From NCBI GenBank assembly GCA_038230515.1, contig JBBRND010000002.1:62001-126000 (forward strand): a stretch of 64,000 nt of DNA, in the 5' to 3' direction. The notes under the pieces are model-generated. The model saw only the letters and a list, made by a program, of their open reading frames with translations. It had not been told where the DNA came from and ran no database searches. Of this stretch, positions 9,101 through 16,694 are shown in pieces. Made by a program: the position numbers and the translations under genes. Origin of the DNA: JAPLDB01 sp038230515. GTDB taxonomy: Bacteria > Bacteroidota > Bacteroidia > AKYH767-A > 2013-40CM-41-45. Every line of letters begins with the position of its first letter. The first letter of the stretch is position 1.

Positions 9101-11053
9101 AGAAATTTTTCCATCGAGATCAAGATGCTGATAGCGGTATTTATTCAGCTCAACAGAAGCAACCTGCAACTGAATAACTGCATTGGCAGTTTCCTTTGTC
9201 ATTCCGCTTCCTTTCACGTGCGTGGTGAGTGTTATCGCTCCGAATGTTTTTTCATTCTTCAGCAGCTTGCCTGCGTTGAAGTTGTCAATGGTTACTGTTG
9301 CTTCGTATTTTTCCTGCGCTTCCATTTTCACATTCGCATTTACATTTCCAAACGAAGAACTAAGCGCCAGGTCAGAATTGAATTGCTTCAGCGTTCCTGT
9401 AAAATTCCCTTTCACAGAAACTTCTTCAGCGATCTGAATACTTGCAGGAATCATAGAAGCAGGAATATTATCAGCGAGATCGGCTTGAGTTGTGTTTAGT
9501 TGAAAATCAGGAACGGAAAAGAATGCAACGTCTGCATTTGGCAAGCCCGTTATCTGTAATGAAGTAACAATGCGGGTATTCTTACCTGCTTCAACTATCA
9601 GCTTTTTACTTTTCAGGTTTTTTATTTCACCACTCACATCGCCTTCAATTGCGATGGCAGAAGAATGTTCCATGAAGAATGGTTTTCCTAAAAGCTGCGG
9701 AGCAAAATAAATTACATCGTTCGGGTCAATAACTGATTTTGAGAAATCAGCACTTACAAAAACATCAGGTAAAGAATCTTTGAAAGCATTGAGAGAAGAA
9801 TATTTGCAGCGTAAATCACTTTTAATTTTTGTGTGTGATGTTTCAACAACTAAATTTTTAAGCTGCGCTTCCTTCGGAGAAAAGAAAGCTTCGGAAGAAA
9901 GATTCTTTAAGGTAAAGCCATTTGCTACATTGAAAGAAAGAGAATTTATTAAGGAATGAGTTTGTGCTTCTGAATATTTTGAATCACTTGCATTCAGATT
10001 CAGGTTTGAAAAATGCATATGGTTTGGATCAAAACCACTTTTCGTTTTAGCTACAGCAAGATTATCAAGCTGAAAAATTGTTTTCTTCAGATTGATTTCT
10101 TTAACTGTGGCAAGAATTGTGTTTAATGATTCGACTTTCAGAGAATCTTTTTTTGAATCCGATTTCCCCGCCATCCACATAATGAATGAAGTATTGTCGC
10201 TTTCAATTTTATCAACCGAATAATGATTGGTTGACAGCTCGACATTGCTTTTCTTCAAAATGAGATCATCAGTAGTGACAGAAATAAACTGACTATCCAC
10301 CGTATTGAGAAATTTAAAGTCAATCTTTTCAAGTTCAAGGTTCTTAACTGCAAAGAATGGAAGCACCGAAGTTGAATCGTTAGCGGTTGTATTTGTATCA
10401 CTTTTAGAAATCGTTAATGCAACCTTCGCTTTTGAAAAAAGAAAATCGTCAATACTGAAGCGGAGTTTTTTAAAATCCAGATCATCAGTTTTGATTTCAA
10501 GCTTTGCGAAATCTGCTTTTGCGAGGAGTCCTTTGTATTTATCATCAAACAAAAGATGAATATTATTCAATTCAATTTTTGAAACGGAAAAGGCAGCTGA
10601 TGAAGAACCTCCTCCCGCGGCAACAACAGTGTCTTTCTCCTTGCCTGCAAAGGCATTAATAATAAAGCTGAAATTAAATAAACTGTCGTTATCCGCTCTG
10701 TGAACATTCGCTGTAAGATCATCAATTGAAATTTTATTGACTGCGATGTTTCCTCTTATCAGCGCGATCATGTCTATATCCACAGAAATTTCACCAGCAT
10801 ACAGTAACGTATCCTTTTGCTGATCGTCAAGAAAAACTTCTTTCAGGAAAATATTTTTGGGAAACGAAATCCCAACTCTTCCGATGCTTACTGTTGAATG
10901 TGTCTTTGAAGAAACAGAAGTAGTGATCTTGTGAATCACGTAATTCTGAATGGATGGAATATTTATTAGGAGAACAGAGAGAATAAAAAGAAATAGTATT
11001 CCACTTACTATCCATAAAAGTATTTTCAGAATTGTTTTGATCGTTCTATTCAT
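6131..11053 (-). CDS. tamB: TamB-like translocation/assembly module protein
   Basis: At 1640 residues this has the expected build of TamB: one N-terminal membrane helix (residues about 10-30), a very long body of beta-rich repeats rich in alternating hydrophobic residues, and a conserved C-terminal DUF490 domain with GRYELNEGSYLVSLQ and IWNGDPLDADIDMRAIYTV. TamB spans the periplasm and helps outer-membrane protein or lipid transport. In many Bacteroidota a TamA/BamA-like gene is next to it; none is seen here. The family is clear; the symbol is by homology to the general family. Confidence 0.92.
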   Translation of the reverse strand: MNRTIKTILKILLWIVSGILFLFILSVLLINIPSIQNYVIHKITTSVSSKTHSTVSIGRVGISFPKNIFLKEVFLDDQQKDTLLYAGEISVDIDMIALIRGNIAVNKISIDDLTANVHRADNDSLFNFSFIINAFAGKEKDTVVAAGGGSSSAAFSVSKIELNNIHLLFDDKYKGLLAKADFAKLEIKTDDLDFKKLRFSIDDFLFSKAKVALTISKSDTNTTANDSTSVLPFFAVKNLELEKIDFKFLNTVDSQFISVTTDDLILKKSNVELSTNHYSVDKIESDNTSFIMWMAGKSDSKKDSLKVESLNTILATVKEINLKKTIFQLDNLAVAKTKSGFDPNHMHFSNLNLNASDSKYSEAQTHSLINSLSFNVANGFTLKNLSSEAFFSPKEAQLKNLVVETSHTKIKSDLRCKYSSLNAFKDSLPDVFVSADFSKSVIDPNDVIYFAPQLLGKPFFMEHSSAIAIEGDVSGEIKNLKSKKLIVEAGKNTRIVTSLQITGLPNADVAFFSVPDFQLNTTQADLADNIPASMIPASIQIAEEVSVKGNFTGTLKQFNSDLALSSSFGNVNANVKMEAQEKYEATVTIDNFNAGKLLKNEKTFGAITLTTHVKGSGMTKETANAVIQLQVASVELNKYRYQHLDLDGKISDQQFAGKINLNDSNIALVFDGVVGFKKGDEQYKFALNLKGANLQKLNLIKDDMRIAANVEANLKGTDMDNLNGSAGISKIILVKGSKTYTLDSLLFASVNEKGRSEMNLSSALIGIKFNGSIAPGKLVSEVMNHINQYFPVSDSVPPSQEKNNFIFEIKLSNHPVISEVFLPSLTEFEPGLIEGSFDGAKNILDLRASMFKINYGGTLLQDAALTIKSDSSKLSYSLYASEISSSQLMLEKLDLSGEIKNKTISLALAVGKDEKERKLALNAQITSPEKGSYKIQLGKDFTMGGSVWSVPADNEILIAKNKPLLINLKLDKGEEMIAVNTKDSANMEISFKDFQLINISNIIKKDTAIAEGKLNGTFTLLQQGAFTSQATLSELKIRSHPVGDLTLSAKNSSASEISLDAKLTGNDNNLTVAGTISPQQKESALDLKLNIQQINMTSIEGLTFGQLQSSTGKITGDLTCRGSFSQPKLQGQLHFVDVYTTPTAISNKLSLKNETISFTNSEVQFSSFTIRDKDEHTAQINGNISISDLSNPSFNLNLVTDNFLAMNSTAASKESYYGTLILDSKIKITGTPGFPKVTATLKLDKGSYVAFAVPESKLSADRGEGVVEFTNSKLNPILTEQTKGTNQKSDFKNLDISADIQVDKNATLKLLIDPATGDSLVVKGDAALSFALDPSGKISLTGRYELNEGSYLVSLQDLIKKQFEIQKGSTIIWNGDPLDADIDMRAIYTVRTSPIDLVANQISGLNDAEKNRYKERLPFQVILKLKGALLKPDISFEIQLPPESRGALGGAVNAKLTLLNEDASELNKQVFALLVLNRFIQEDPLASSGDNTAQAVARQSVSRFLSQQLNQWSSQYIRGVELNFDVQSYDDFSQGQQEGRTQVDIGLKKQFNPRFSVQVGGSLDVEGERTKQNNLSDLTGDILIEYKLTDDGRYRLKGFRQNEYEGIIEGQLTETGAGIMYTRDFDKWKDLFKKPEEEKK

Positions 11054-11128
11054 TCAGGGCAGACAACTGCAGTTGGAGTGTGTGAAAGTATATCTAAAAA
11101 AGTGCCAGTGGTTGAGAAAAGTAAGAAG

Positions 11129-11179
11129 AAAAAATGTAAGCCCTGTCCCGAAGCTTCGGAGCAGGGCCTTCATTTTTTT
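11129..11179. terminator. Bidirectional rho-independent terminator
   Basis: The hairpin at 11140-11167 pairs GCCCTG with CAGGGC around the palindrome CCGAAGCTTCGG. It has a T run to the right (11173-11179) and an A run to the left (11129-11134), so it can work on both strands. It would end the transcript of the 90-residue gene before tamB. Confidence 0.8.
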
Positions 11180-11190
11180 AGATTGAAATC

Positions 11191-11463
11191 TTAGTTGCCG
11201 TCCTTCTTCAAATCTACAGTTCTTTCTTCAATAGGTCGCAAATCCTGATTAGTGGCCTGATTCCTGTCAAGGTGCTTTTTTTCATCCATTGAATTTTTTG
11301 CATTCTGCTCTTGAATAGTTTCTTCAGTGTTTTTGTCAGCAGTGATGTTTTTTTCAGAAGGATCACCCTCTTTTTTCGGAGTGCTTCGGTCCAAGGGAAA
11401 TGTCCGGTTCTCTTGTTGACTCGATGGAATTGCTTGCTTCTGGTCTTTTTGATTTTCTTTCAT
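11191..11463 (-). CDS. Small hydrophilic, probably disordered protein
   Basis: The 90-residue product is rich in K, E, D, N and Q with almost no hydrophobic residues (for example KKEGDPSEKNITADKNTEET), so it is probably intrinsically disordered and cytoplasmic. I do not recognise a family. It has its own ATG, a terminator just downstream and a TGGCAC -24-like motif 36 bases before its start, which it shares with other small genes nearby. That shared motif and its composition suggest a stress-related role, as an inference only. Confidence 0.6.
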   Translation of the reverse strand: MKENQKDQKQAIPSSQQENRTFPLDRSTPKKEGDPSEKNITADKNTEETIQEQNAKNSMDEKKHLDRNQATNQDLRPIEERTVDLKKDGN

Positions 11464-11498
11464 TTGATCTTTTATTAAATTGCTTATTTTTATTCATC

Positions 11499-11515
11499 TG
11501 TAAAGAAGCGTGCCA
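11499..11515 (-). promoter_or_regulatory. -24/-12-like promoter motif
   Basis: The minus strand reads TGGCACGCTTCTTTACA, matching the local consensus TGGCAY-N5-TTTWA. It lies about 36 bases before the 90-residue gene. Confidence 0.5.
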
Positions 11516-11535
11516 CTGAAAATTTGTAACAGACG

Positions 11536-12495
11536 CTAAACCACAATGGCTTTCGGTTCATCCTTTTTCTTAAGTTCCTCTTTTTCCACTTCCTTCTTTT
11601 CAACATACACAGCGTAATCGTTCGGAATAATTTTACTTCCGAATGTGAAGGCATATACTTTTGTAAATTCTGCACCAAAGTAGAGAATCAAAGCTGAGTA
11701 ATACACCCACAGCAGAATAATGATAAGGGACCCCGCTGCACCATACGTTGTTGCAATCTTGGAACTGCCGAGATAAAAACCAATCGCTGACTTGCCTATC
11801 ATAAACAGTAATGCAGTGAATGTTGATCCGATCAACGCATCCTTCCAGCTTACTTTTCCGTCAGGTAATGTTTTAAAGATGACCGCAAAAAGGAAAGTAA
11901 TGATTACAAAAAGCAAGGCGAGGTTGATGGTATAAAATAAGTACACCGACATCTGAGGGAAAATATCCTGCAGCTTATTATTGAAAAGTTCGACCGTTGC
12001 ATTGAGCATGAGCGAGACTAGCATGAGGAAACCAATTACCACAATCATTGAAAATGAAACGAGACGATTGCGCACAAACTTCGCGAAGCCGCGATTCGGT
12101 TTTGCTTTGATTCCCCAGATTCGGTTGATAGAATCCTGTATTTCCCCGAACACGCCTGACGCACCGACAAGAAGTGTGATAACTCCAATCGTAGTCGCAA
12201 ATACAGTATCACGTGAGAGGGCAACATTCTTAATCATTTCCTGAATTTGCAGCGCAGAGTCCTTACCCACAAAATGGGCAATCTGTCCATAAATTTCCCC
12301 TCTTACAGCTTCGGCTCCGAAGAAAATTCCGCACAGAGAAATAATGATAATGAGCAAAGGCGGTAGCGCGAAGATGGTATAATAAGAGAGCGAAGCTCCG
12401 AATTTAAGGTCGCTGCCATCAACAAACTCCATCGTTGACTTCTTAAGGAGCTGCCACACGTTGGCAAAAAAGTGAGTCTTCCTAGTACCTTGCAT
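11536..12495 (-). CDS. YihY/BrkB family inner-membrane protein
   Basis: The 319-residue protein has the YihY fold: an N-terminal segment with LKFGASLSYYTIFALPPLLI, about six transmembrane helices, and the conserved GASGVFGEIQDSINRIWGIK and YGAAGSLIIILLWVYYSALI segments. The C-terminus is a charged cytoplasmic tail (KKEVEKEELKKKDEPK). The family was once called ribonuclease BN, which is wrong; its function is unknown. A -24-like motif lies only 12 bases before the ATG, so any transcript from it would be nearly leaderless. Confidence 0.9.
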   Translation of the reverse strand: MQGTRKTHFFANVWQLLKKSTMEFVDGSDLKFGASLSYYTIFALPPLLIIIISLCGIFFGAEAVRGEIYGQIAHFVGKDSALQIQEMIKNVALSRDTVFATTIGVITLLVGASGVFGEIQDSINRIWGIKAKPNRGFAKFVRNRLVSFSMIVVIGFLMLVSLMLNATVELFNNKLQDIFPQMSVYLFYTINLALLFVIITFLFAVIFKTLPDGKVSWKDALIGSTFTALLFMIGKSAIGFYLGSSKIATTYGAAGSLIIILLWVYYSALILYFGAEFTKVYAFTFGSKIIPNDYAVYVEKKEVEKEELKKKDEPKAIVV

Positions 12496-12506
12496 TTACT
12501 TTCAAG

Positions 12507-12523
12507 TTAACAGAATCGTGCCA
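12507..12523 (-). promoter_or_regulatory. -24/-12-like promoter motif
   Basis: The minus strand reads TGGCACGATTCTGTTAA, directly before the YihY gene. The TGGCACGA part matches the sigma-54 -24 element exactly; the -12 part is TGTTA instead of TTGCA. Confidence 0.55.
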
Positions 12524-12549
12524 AGGGCATCTTCTGAATATAATTTCAT

Positions 12550-12592
12550 AAAAAAAAGAAATTCCGAAGGAGTAAATTAACTTCCTTCGGAG
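12550..12592 (-). terminator. Terminator after the DUF6799 gene
   Basis: CCGAAGGA (12564) pairs with TCCTTCGG (12583) around an 11-base loop, and on the minus strand a run of T follows (complement of the A run at 12550-12557). It would end the DUF6799 transcript. Confidence 0.75.
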
Positions 12593-12650
12593 TGTTCGTT
12601 TTTTTGCAGCGCAAAAATTATTTTGGGATAATTTATTTTGTTGTAGTTAC

Positions 12651-12980
12651 TCACTGATTGTCGTTTCGTGCGGACTTATTGTTTACATACAATGTCCCCC
12701 CCTGATCAATGCAATATCCTTCTTTCAGTTGAGTAGTGCTGTTATCTTTCCATAGCACTTTACCGTCAGAAGTTAGCTGCGCTCCGTCTTCCAGAGTAGT
12801 AGCGGTGCTCATTGGCTTCCCGTCACTCATCACAACGGTTGATCCGTTATTTACTGATACGCAAAATTTCGAACCTTTTACAGTTGGAACTTCTGATTTT
12901 AATTCTTCGGCCAATAAATCCTGAGCCATCGTGGCTGATGCAAAGGAAAGAATAGTAAGGAGGGCTGTTAATTTTTTCAT
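12651..12980 (-). CDS. DUF6799 domain exported protein
   Basis: The 109-residue protein begins with a signal peptide (MKKLTALLTILSFASATMA). The mature part has two DUF6799-like blocks with the D-G-K pattern (MSDGKPMSTATTLEDGA, SDGKVLWKDNSTTQLKEG). The family is found mainly in Bacteroidota and its function is unknown. A -24-like motif lies about 45 bases upstream. Confidence 0.75.
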   Translation of the reverse strand: MKKLTALLTILSFASATMAQDLLAEELKSEVPTVKGSKFCVSVNNGSTVVMSDGKPMSTATTLEDGAQLTSDGKVLWKDNSTTQLKEGYCIDQGGTLYVNNKSARNDNQ

Positions 12981-13010
12981 TGTAGTTTTTTTGATTTTAT
13001 ATTTTAAAGC

Positions 13011-13028
13011 AATAACAAATTCATGCCA
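13011..13028 (-). promoter_or_regulatory. -24/-12-like promoter motif
   Basis: The minus strand reads TGGCATGAATTTGTTATT, upstream of the DUF6799 gene. It fits TGGCAY-N5-TKTWA. The 320-base gap around it (12981-13301) holds this and the plus-strand motif at 13243; I see no gene there. Confidence 0.5.
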
Positions 13029-13242
13029 TCATTTTGAAACACTTTTTTGCTTCTTCATAATTTAGAGAAAGAATGTGTTTTTTAACATTCTTATTTTATC
13101 CACCATTGTGTAGTTCTTCCCCAAGCTGAGAAGCCTTTCTACAGCAATGCTGCAGGAGAAAATCAATCGAGAAAATTCTCCATCCCTTTTAACTGCTGTT
13201 CTGTCAAGGGTTTCAGGGGTTCATGTGCTTGAATAAAATTGC

Positions 13243-13259
13243 TGGCACAATAATTCTAA
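13243..13259 (+). promoter_or_regulatory. -24/-12-like promoter motif
   Basis: TGGCACAATAATTCTAA lies 42 bases before the ATG of the coiled-coil lipoprotein gene and fits the same local consensus. Confidence 0.5.
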
Positions 13260-13301
13260 ATGGAATTGCAAAGAAGTTTTATATCTATAAAATAAATCAA
13301 A

Positions 13302-14162
13302 ATGAAAAAGATCCTGTTATTCATCTCATCGGTAATGCTGTTTACAGCGTGCCACAACTATCAAGCTGATATTGACAAGCTCGAAAATCAGAAGCATGAA
13401 CTTATTAGTTCTGCTAATTACAAGGATTCAACAATTGCTTCCTTCATTAATGAAGTAAACGAAATTGAATCAAATCTTGCAACTATCGAAACTAAGCAAA
13501 ACAAAGTTGCTGTTGCTACCGCAAACGGAGAATTAAATGGTAGTCAGATTAACCGCATCCGGGAAAACATCACTGCCATCAATGAACTTATGAAGGAAAA
13601 TAAGGACAGGTTGCTTGCTTTGAATAAGAAGTTACAAGCATCCGGGCTTAAAGTGGCTAACCTCGATAAAATGGTTGCAAGTTTAAATGAGCAGATTGCT
13701 GACAAGGACAAGCAGCTTGCTGAACTTAATGAGCGCGTGGTTTCTCTTAACGCAACAGTAGCACAACTTACGGATACTGTAACTAATCTGACTTCGGATA
13801 ATTCTACCAAGGAAAAAACTATCGAAGGTCAAATCACTAAGCTGAATACTGCTTACTATGCAACCGGTACTGCAAAAGAATTGCTCGATAAGCAGGTGCT
13901 TGTTAAACAAGGTGGTTTCCTCGGTCTTGGTAAATCAAAAGTGCTGAAGAGTAATTACAACAGCAGTGCGATGAACGAGATTGACATCACCAAAACATCA
14001 ACCATTCCGATTGATGCAAAGGATGCACAGGTTATCACAAATCATCCTACAGATTCATATACTATTCAACATTCCGGTAAAGATGTTTCATCATTACTGA
14101 TTACCGATCCTGAAAAATTCTGGAAGTCGTCCAAGGTATTGGTTGTTGTTGTTGACAAATAA
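13302..14162 (+). CDS. Coiled-coil lipoprotein
   Basis: The 286-residue protein starts with a lipoprotein signal (MKKILLFISSVMLFTAC, cysteine at residue 17). Residues about 20-185 form long heptad-rich coiled coils (LENQKHELI, LAELNERVVSLNATVAQLTD). The C-terminal globular part, with VKQGGFLGLGKSKVL and SYTIQHSGKDVSSLLITDP, recurs in Bacteroidota lipoproteins; some databases name similar proteins Cbp1-family adhesins, but I see no direct evidence for adhesion. It is likely anchored in the envelope. It carries its own -24-like motif and a strong terminator, so it is probably monocistronic. Confidence 0.75.
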   Translation: MKKILLFISSVMLFTACHNYQADIDKLENQKHELISSANYKDSTIASFINEVNEIESNLATIETKQNKVAVATANGELNGSQINRIRENITAINELMKENKDRLLALNKKLQASGLKVANLDKMVASLNEQIADKDKQLAELNERVVSLNATVAQLTDTVTNLTSDNSTKEKTIEGQITKLNTAYYATGTAKELLDKQVLVKQGGFLGLGKSKVLKSNYNSSAMNEIDITKTSTIPIDAKDAQVITNHPTDSYTIQHSGKDVSSLLITDPEKFWKSSKVLVVVVDK

Positions 14163-14241
14163 AGTCCAAAATAGAAACTCCTGCCCTGTTCATTGAACCC
14201 CTTGTAAAACCAACATCGGTGAGGATGTGTTTCAGAGCGCA

Positions 14242-14275
14242 GTTCCATTCGCAAGTTTGCGAAGGGAACTTTTTT
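14242..14275 (+). terminator. Rho-independent terminator
   Basis: GTTCC (14242) and the inner TTCGCAAG pair with TTTGCGAA and GGAAC (14265), followed by six T. It ends the lipoprotein gene. Confidence 0.8.
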
Positions 14276-14349
14276 AGTTTAATAAATTCCAATGCAACTC
14301 CAAACTTCAAATTATTTTCTTGCGTACTTTGTCAGCATTAATTTTTGAT

Positions 14350-14724
14350 ATGAATGAAAATAATTCTGTTTTAATTGTTGACGATGAACCGGACATCTGT
14401 TTCCTGCTCGGCAATTTTCTGAAACAAAAAAAGTTTACACTCTCCGTTGCTAACACTCTTACGGACGGATTAAGTAAACTCAAGCAATTCTCGCCCTCGC
14501 TTTTATTTCTCGACATTCATCTGCCTGACGGTTCAGGACTGGATGCCCTGAAAAATCTGAAGCGGGATTTTCCAAAAATGAAAATTATTATGATGAGCGC
14601 ATATGACGGTGCAAAGGAGCGGAACAAAGCATTGGAAGAAGGTGCAGATATTTTCATCAGTAAGCCGCTCAATTTTGAAATGATCAATCAATCCATCCAG
14701 CAGGTGATGACAGATAAAATTTAA
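14350..14724 (+). CDS. Single-domain response regulator
   Basis: The ATG at 14350 gives 124 residues that consist only of a receiver domain: acidic pair DDEPD (residues 11-15), phospho-acceptor D55 in LFLDIHLPDGSG, the S/T position in IMMSAYDG and the lysine in ISKPL. There is no output domain, so it should act through protein contact, for example in a phosphorelay. It lies 15 bases before the NtrC-type regulator and is very likely cotranscribed with it. Confidence 0.92.
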   Translation: MNENNSVLIVDDEPDICFLLGNFLKQKKFTLSVANTLTDGLSKLKQFSPSLLFLDIHLPDGSGLDALKNLKRDFPKMKIIMMSAYDGAKERNKALEEGADIFISKPLNFEMINQSIQQVMTDKI

Positions 14725-14739
14725 GCAGAAGAAATAACT

Positions 14740-16116
14740 ATGAAAAAGGTTTTGGTGGTTGATGATGATGTGGACATATGCACGTTGCTCTCCGCATTTC
14801 TCGGCAAGAAAGGATTTGAAGTAAGCAAAGCCCATAGCTCAAAAGGCATGTTGGCGTTGCTCAACGAAAAAAAGTTTGACGTAGTGCTTTGCGATTTCCG
14901 GCTTGGAGATACTGACGGGCTTGAAGCCATCGAAGAAATACACAAGATAGATTCTTCAGTGCCTGTAATCATCATCACCGGATATTCTGATATTAAAACT
15001 GCAGTCACGGTAATTAAATCTGGCGCGTTCGATTATGTGGCAAAGCCGCTCATCCCCGATGAAATTCTCCACACCATTCATCGCGCGCTCGATTCAGCAA
15101 ACGGAGAAGCAACAACACAATCCATTGCTGAGAAAAAAGAAAAATCGAAAGGCGATGTGCTTATCGGAGATTATATCATTGGGGAAAGCAAGGAAGCAAA
15201 AGAACTTTTTCAACAGATTGATCTCGTAGCCCCCACTAATTATAGCGTCATTATTTATGGAGAGAGCGGATCAGGAAAAGAAGCCGTGGCAAAATCCATC
15301 CACCTGCGCAGCAAGCGAAAAGACAAACCGTTTGTCGCGCTCGACTGCGGAGCCATCTCTCGCGAACTTGCAGGCAGCGAACTGTTCGGGCATGAAAAAG
15401 GATCGTTCACCGGGGCGCTCGGGCAAAAGATCGGGCACTTCGAAATGGCAAATGGCGGAACTCTTTTTCTCGATGAAGTTGCCAACCTCCCTTTCGATGT
15501 GCAGACATCGTTGCTCCGCGTTGTGCAGGAGCAGCGAATGAAACGCATCGGTGGCGTGCAGGAAATTCAGCTTGATGTGCGCATCCTTGTTGCATCAAAC
15601 GAAAACCTGCAGGAAGCAAACCGCAAGGGAAAATTCAGGGAAGACCTTTATCATCGCTTTAATGAATTCAGCATAAATGTGCCCGCCTTGCGCCAGCGCG
15701 AGCAGGACATGATGGTTTTTGCATACCATTTTCTCTCCGCAGCAAATCACGACCTGGACAAAAAGATAAAAAGTTTTGACGAAGATGTGGTGCAGTGCTT
15801 CATGAAATACAACTGGCCCGGAAACATCCGCGAAATGAAAAATGTAATTAAGCGCGCAGCTCTCCTTTGCGATGAAGACATCATCCGCGCAAAATTTCTT
15901 CCTGTAGAAATTTCAAACCCCGATAAATTTATGCAGCAGGACGATACCCAGCACCCTACCTCGGGCACCGACCTAAAAAGTGCTGCGCAAGAAGCCGAGC
16001 ACGAAACCATCGCTAAAGTGCTAAGGCAGGTTAACTACAACAAAAGCAAAGCCGCCCAACTGCTGAACATTGACCGCAAAACGCTTTACAATAAAATGAA
16101 GATGTATAATATGTGA
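14740..16116 (+). CDS. Sigma-54-dependent response regulator (NtrC/AtoC type)
   Basis: The 458-residue protein has three parts. The receiver (residues 1-120) carries D52 in LCDFRLGDTDG. The AAA+ domain has Walker A GESGSGKE near residue 170, the sigma-54 contact loop as GSFTGA (a serine in place of the usual alanine, which is common) and Walker B GTLFLDEV. The C-terminal Fis-type helix-turn-helix reads NKSKAAQLLNIDRKTLYNK. It should activate sigma-54 RNA polymerase from an upstream site in response to a histidine kinase. The kinase gene at 16695 and rpoN at 24842 are probable partners, and the -24-like motifs nearby are probable targets. Confidence 0.95.
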   Translation: MKKVLVVDDDVDICTLLSAFLGKKGFEVSKAHSSKGMLALLNEKKFDVVLCDFRLGDTDGLEAIEEIHKIDSSVPVIIITGYSDIKTAVTVIKSGAFDYVAKPLIPDEILHTIHRALDSANGEATTQSIAEKKEKSKGDVLIGDYIIGESKEAKELFQQIDLVAPTNYSVIIYGESGSGKEAVAKSIHLRSKRKDKPFVALDCGAISRELAGSELFGHEKGSFTGALGQKIGHFEMANGGTLFLDEVANLPFDVQTSLLRVVQEQRMKRIGGVQEIQLDVRILVASNENLQEANRKGKFREDLYHRFNEFSINVPALRQREQDMMVFAYHFLSAANHDLDKKIKSFDEDVVQCFMKYNWPGNIREMKNVIKRAALLCDEDIIRAKFLPVEISNPDKFMQQDDTQHPTSGTDLKSAAQEAEHETIAKVLRQVNYNKSKAAQLLNIDRKTLYNKMKMYNM

Positions 16117-16303
16117 TTGTGGCACAATATGTCTCGTTCATTTCACCATCAAGCCTGTTCCATGTGAGTCTTTTTTGAGCGGATTTAAAACGATACTTTT
16201 TTCTTGCAGTTACTTGCCTGGTTAAATGGAGTTCAGTTTTGATTTTGCCTTTCTTTATATTGCTGTTTTTATCCCAAATTGTATGGGATCGAAATGTAAT
16301 ATC

Positions 16304-16492
16304 GTTCTAGCGGAGAGTGTTCCCGTTCGAACAAGATTCAATTTCGTTTCAACGAGCTATGAGTGGTACCAGTAAAAATTTGGTTGCGTTTCAATGAGAA
16401 TGAATCTTGTTCGAACGTGATTGTAGGTTTACGAATGAGATGCAATCCTGCTCGAATGGGATTCAATCTCGTTTTAATGGGAATGGACCATT
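16304..16492. repeat. Degenerate 21-bp tandem array with a perfect 16-bp inverted repeat
   Basis: Nine rows of 21 bases share a consensus near GTTCGAATGAGATTCAATCTC. GTTCGAACAAGATTCA (16325-16340) is the exact reverse complement of TGAATCTTGTTCGAAC (16401-16416). The array fills part of the 578-base gap between the NtrC-type regulator and the histidine kinase. The rest of the gap has a TGGCACAATATG word at 16120 and no gene that I can support. Confidence 0.6.
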
Positions 16493-16694
16493 TGTGCGAA
16501 ATTTTTTAATTTTTGATGTTTTTAGATGAAGCCCAAAGTAAATAGCGCTCCCAGAAACGGAAATCGCGCATCCGTTGGAAATGGCGTGAGCTGGAATTGA
16601 AGTGGTCAGTAGGAAGGAAGGCGGATAGAGCCGCCCGCTACAGCTCAAAAATATTTTTATTCTTTTCCTGTTTTGCAAATAGCTTTGCGCACTA

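Noticed and set aside
6131..11053. Many overlapping frames on the plus strand inside tamB
   Set aside because: They are antisense shadows of a long, well-supported gene and have no family features.
16120..16136. TGGCACAATATGTCTCG as another -24/-12-like promoter
   Set aside because: The -24 half fits, but the -12 half does not, and no gene follows closely. It was left out of the motif list.
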